A stretch of 8,210 bases of DNA, from NCBI GenBank assembly GCA_946630765.1, contig CAMOZF010000069.1:1-8210 (forward strand), given 5' to 3'. Position numbers and translations under genes: made by a program. The first letter of the stretch is position 1, and each line of letters begins with the position of its first letter. Source of the DNA: an uncultured Lachnospiraceae bacterium. Its GTDB lineage: Bacteria > Bacillota_A > Clostridia > Lachnospirales > Lachnospiraceae. Below, piece by piece: positions 6,286 to 8,210 of this stretch. A model generated the notes under the pieces. That model did not search any database. It was not told where the DNA came from and saw nothing but the letters and a program-made list of their open reading frames with translations.

Positions 6286-7176
6286 TTATCTGACATGCGA
6301 GATGATTCGTTCCAGCTCTTCCACTGAATGGTACGAAATCTCGATCTTCCCGGAATCCCCGTTCTTCCTTTTAATATGTACCTGTGCCTTCAGAAGCTGC
6401 TTCAGATGATTTTCGGCTTCTTCATACGCAAGATCACTCTTCAGGTCTCTTTCCGGAAGCTTCGGCTCTTTTTTCGGTGTATTCAGCGTTTTAACAAGTT
6501 TCTCTGTTTCTCTTACGCTTAAATTGTTATTAACGATGATTTTTGCGGCTTCTTCCTGCTTTTCGGCCGTATCGAGGCCCAAAATCACCTTCGCGTGACC
6601 GGTCGAAAGCGCCGATGTACGAAGCATCTCCTGAACCGACTCGGGGAGCTTCAGAAGACGGATGCTGTTGGTTATAACCGTTCTGCTCTTTGCGACACGC
6701 TCTGCAAGCTCTTCCTGTGTCAGTTCATATTCGCCCATCAGGCGCTGGAAGGCAGCCGCTTCTTCGATCGGGTTCAGGTCCTGCCGCTGGATATTTTCGA
6801 TCAGGGAGATCTCATCAATCTCCTTATCCGTATAATCCTTGACAATGACCGGAAGCTCCCGCAGTCCCGCGATCTTTGCGGCGCGCCAGCGGCGCTCTCC
6901 CGCGATAATCTGGTAATGTTCGCCTCTTTTAGTCACGATCAGCGGCTGAATGACTCCGTGAATCCGTATCGAATCCGCGAGTTCCTGAAGCGCCGCTTCG
7001 TCAAAGCGCTTTCTCGGCTGATTCCGGTTCGGTTCAATTAGCCGGATTTTTATCATCTGCTCACTTTTCAGGTCTTCCTCAGTAATCGGCTTCGTTTCGA
7101 CGATCCGATTGATGTCTGCAACATCCCCCAGAAGCGACCCCAGACCTTTTCCAAGTCCTTTTCCTTTGGCGGCCAT
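6286..7176 (-). CDS. parB: Chromosome-partitioning protein ParB (Spo0J)
   Basis: A 296-residue CTP-dependent DNA clamp that loads at parS, spreads along origin-proximal DNA, recruits SMC and stimulates ParA. The N-terminal KGKGLGKGLGSLLG (residues 4-17) is the peptide that activates ParA ATPase. The ParB/sulfiredoxin-like CTPase domain follows with GVIQPLIV (74-81), the CTP-binding GERRWRAAKIAG (93-104) and ENIQRQDLNPIEEA (127-140). The helix-turn-helix that reads parS covers about 152-176 (LTQEELAERVAKSRTVITN) and STGHAKVIL (191-199) completes the central domain. A basic linker rich in K, P and E (about 228-246) leads to the C-terminal dimerisation domain. All expected domains are intact. 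ATG has AAAGGAG five bases upstream. A parS site lies 35 bp before the start, between parA and parB. Confidence 0.97.
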   Translation of the reverse strand: MAAKGKGLGKGLGSLLGDVADINRIVETKPITEEDLKSEQMIKIRLIEPNRNQPRKRFDEAALQELADSIRIHGVIQPLIVTKRGEHYQIIAGERRWRAAKIAGLRELPVIVKDYTDKEIDEISLIENIQRQDLNPIEEAAAFQRLMGEYELTQEELAERVAKSRTVITNSIRLLKLPESVQEMLRTSALSTGHAKVILGLDTAEKQEEAAKIIVNNNLSVRETEKLVKTLNTPKKEPKLPERDLKSDLAYEEAENHLKQLLKAQVHIKRKNGDSGKIEISYHSVEELERIISHVR

Positions 7177-7210
7177 GTTTTCTCCTTTATCTGATTCCTC
7201 TCAGGATAAA

Positions 7211-7226
7211 TGTTCCACGTGGAACA
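7211..7226. promoter_or_regulatory. parS centromere site 1, between parA and parB
   Basis: TGTTCCACGTGGAACA is a perfect 16-bp palindrome matching the B. subtilis-type parS consensus TGTTNCACGTGAAACA at all but one position; symmetry extends to 18 bp with an A and a T on the flanks. It begins immediately after the parA stop codon. It is identical to the site at 8096-8111. It is the loading site for ParB. Confidence 0.95.
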
Positions 7227-7985
7227 TCAATGATACCGAATGACTTCATCTGCCAGTTTACGATAGGCTTCGGCACCCGACGACCGTGATTCGTACTCCA
7301 TAATCGGCATTCCGTGACTTGGCGCTTCCGCAAGACGTACATTTCTCGGAATAATCGTATCATAGACCTTATCCCGGAGATATTGTTTGACCGAATCGAC
7401 GACCTGCTGCGAAAGATTCGTGCGCACATCGTACATCGTGAAAACAACGCCTTCCATCTGAAGAGACGGGTTCAGCTTCTTCTGAACGAGCTGAATCGTG
7501 TACATCAGCTGCGTCAGACCTTCCATTGCGTAAAATTCGCACTGGATCGGTACCAGGACGGAATTTGCCGTTGTCAGCGCATTAACCGTCAGCAGATTCA
7601 GACTCGGCGGACAGTCGATGATGATGAAATCATACTGCGGCTCAATCGTCATCAGCTGTTGCTTCAGTATAAATTCATGCCGTGGGATGTCAAGCATTTC
7701 GATTTCGGCGCCGGCGAGATTCACCGTAGACGGAATCATGTCCATCGTTCGCCAGACATTCTTACGGATGCAGTTCTCAACCGGTGTATCGTTTACCAGA
7801 AGATCGTATATCGTATTGGCCTCGTTCTTATCGACGCCAAGTCCGCTGGTCGAGTTTCCCTGAGGATCCAGATCCAGCAGAAGAACAGACTTTCCTTTTT
7901 CAGACAGGGCAGCAGAGAGGTTGATCGATGTCGTTGTCTTACCGACACCGCCTTTCTGATTGGCTATCGCGATAATTCTCCCCAT
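7227..7985 (-). CDS. parA: Chromosome-partitioning ATPase ParA (Soj)
   Basis: A 252-residue deviant Walker ATPase, the usual length for chromosomal Soj-type ParA without an N-terminal DNA-binding domain. It binds nucleoid DNA as an ATP dimer and is released when ParB triggers hydrolysis, helping separate sister origins and, in B. subtilis, modulating DnaA. The deviant Walker A KGGVGKTT spans residues 11-18 (signature Lys12 and catalytic Lys16), the A' motif DLDPQGNSTSGLG begins at 38 with Asp40 as the expected catalytic residue, and Walker B FIIIDCPPSLN starts at 120. The C-terminal IIPRNVRLAEAPSHGMPI segment is characteristic. The ATG start follows TTTAGGAGG with four bases between. The TGA stop (7227-7229) directly abuts a parS site. 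parB follows after 50 nt in the same operon. Confidence 0.97.
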   Translation of the reverse strand: MGRIIAIANQKGGVGKTTTSINLSAALSEKGKSVLLLDLDPQGNSTSGLGVDKNEANTIYDLLVNDTPVENCIRKNVWRTMDMIPSTVNLAGAEIEMLDIPRHEFILKQQLMTIEPQYDFIIIDCPPSLNLLTVNALTTANSVLVPIQCEFYAMEGLTQLMYTIQLVQKKLNPSLQMEGVVFTMYDVRTNLSQQVVDSVKQYLRDKVYDTIIPRNVRLAEAPSHGMPIMEYESRSSGAEAYRKLADEVIRYH

Positions 7986-8029
7986 GAATCCTCCTAAATA
8001 AGTATGTATTGGTCAGTGGCCCGTTTTTT

Positions 8030-8061
8030 CTGTGATGCAGATCGCCTGAGCACCGACACAG
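8030..8061 (-). other. Possible stem-loop at the 5' end of the par operon transcript
   Basis: In the minus-strand RNA, CTGT (8061-8058) pairs with ACAG (8033-8030) and GGTGC (8054-8050) with GCATC (8038-8034), with a three-base bulge GTC and an 11-base loop; one pair is G-U. It would lie almost exactly at the predicted 5' end. No T-run follows, so it is not a terminator. The stem is short and may be chance. Confidence 0.3.
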
Positions 8062-8066
8062 CTGCA

Positions 8067-8095
8067 ATTATAACATATCGCCCGTAGAAAAACAA
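8067..8095 (-). promoter_or_regulatory. Promoter of the parA-parB-DUF4446-SemiSWEET-like operon
   Basis: On the minus strand, TTGTTT (8090-8095) and a perfect TATAAT (8067-8072) are separated by 17 bp. The weak -35 box touches parS site 2. Predicted transcription start is near 8060, giving a leader of about 75 nt that ends in TTTAGGAGG before the parA ATG. No other promoter is obvious further down, so the four genes probably share it. Confidence 0.72.
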
Positions 8096-8111
8096 TGTTC
8101 CACGTGGAACA
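8096..8111. promoter_or_regulatory. parS centromere site 2, next to the parA promoter
   Basis: A second exact copy of TGTTCCACGTGGAACA, here within a perfect 20-bp palindrome (8094-8113). It directly adjoins the predicted -35 box of the parA promoter (8090-8095), so ParB bound here would touch RNA polymerase. It could act as an operator as well as a centromere. Confidence 0.95.
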
Positions 8112-8210
8112 TTTTCAAAAAGTTCTATGATTGGTGTTTTATCTATTCGTTAAACTTGCAAATCGATCAACAATTTACCTCTTCTCGATTTCACTTTTCT
8201 TTCAGCTTGC
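8112..8210. other. AT-rich region upstream of parS site 2, no supported gene
   Basis: Both strands were read. On the minus strand a frame without a start in the window ends at TAA (8150-8152) after 19 codons, and another ends at TGA (8191-8193); neither resembles the C-terminus of RsmG, which is often encoded upstream of parA. No DnaA-box cluster, tRNA or terminator hairpin is visible. Confidence 0.45.

Noticed and set aside
7314..7997. 227-codon plus-strand open frame opposite parA
   Set aside because: Shadow of the well-conserved parA frame; its product is Arg/His/Gln-rich with no known pattern.
8132..8160. TTATCTATT considered as a DnaA box near the presumed origin
   Set aside because: Only a partial match to TTATNCACA, and single; no cluster of boxes or DNA-unwinding repeat is present.
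8150..8210. Possible 3' end of an upstream gene such as rsmG on the minus strand
   Set aside because: The only frame of any length gives 19 residues (QAERKVKSRRGKLLIDLQV) that do not resemble the RsmG C-terminus; too short to call.

Overview
The window looks like chromosomal DNA from a Gram-positive anaerobe of the class Clostridia, most likely Lachnospiraceae-like. The basis is an AddAB-type (not RecBCD) recombination nuclease, a chromosomal parA-parB pair with B. subtilis-type parS sites followed by a DUF4446 gene, a clostridial-type MurG beside a stand-alone TSCPD protein, and strong AGGAGG ribosome-binding sites. Base composition is moderate to fairly high in G+C. This assignment is inferred from gene content and style, with no database comparison.

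Layout, left to right. (1) 1-1813, minus strand: the N-terminal half of addB, running off the left edge and starting at a TTG codon. (2) 1817-3865, minus strand: a complete cytoplasmic GH42 beta-galactosidase, 3 nt upstream of addB and apparently cotranscribed with it. (3) 3866-4037: a divergent intergenic region with one promoter facing each way. (4) 4038-5381, plus strand: a small four-cysteine TSCPD-domain protein and then murG, 9 nt apart, closed by a terminator whose hairpin contains the murG stop codon. (5) 5419-7985, minus strand: a compact operon read parA, parB, DUF4446 membrane protein, three-helix SemiSWEET/PQ-loop-like protein. The murG terminator lies between the two convergent operons and may serve both. 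(6) 7986-8210: the par promoter, a possible 5' hairpin and a parS site abutting the -35 box; the last roughly 100 bases are AT-rich with no gene I can support.

How the parts work together. ParA, ParB and the two identical 16-bp parS palindromes (7211-7226 and 8096-8111) form a complete ParABS origin-segregation module, and the upstream parS is placed so that ParB could control the promoter. The two distal genes of that operon encode membrane proteins of unknown or only guessed function. murG supplies lipid II for peptidoglycan synthesis but is separated here from any division/cell-wall cluster. The beta-galactosidase/addB pairing joins sugar catabolism to double-strand-break repair with no obvious functional logic.

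Most of the window is ordinary core chromosome. The points most worth a second look are the degenerate Walker A motif in AddB, the SemiSWEET-like gene at the end of the par operon, the positions of the parS sites, the TSCPD-murG pair, and the beta-galactosidase-addB operon. I see no mobile element, CRISPR array, tRNA or rRNA.
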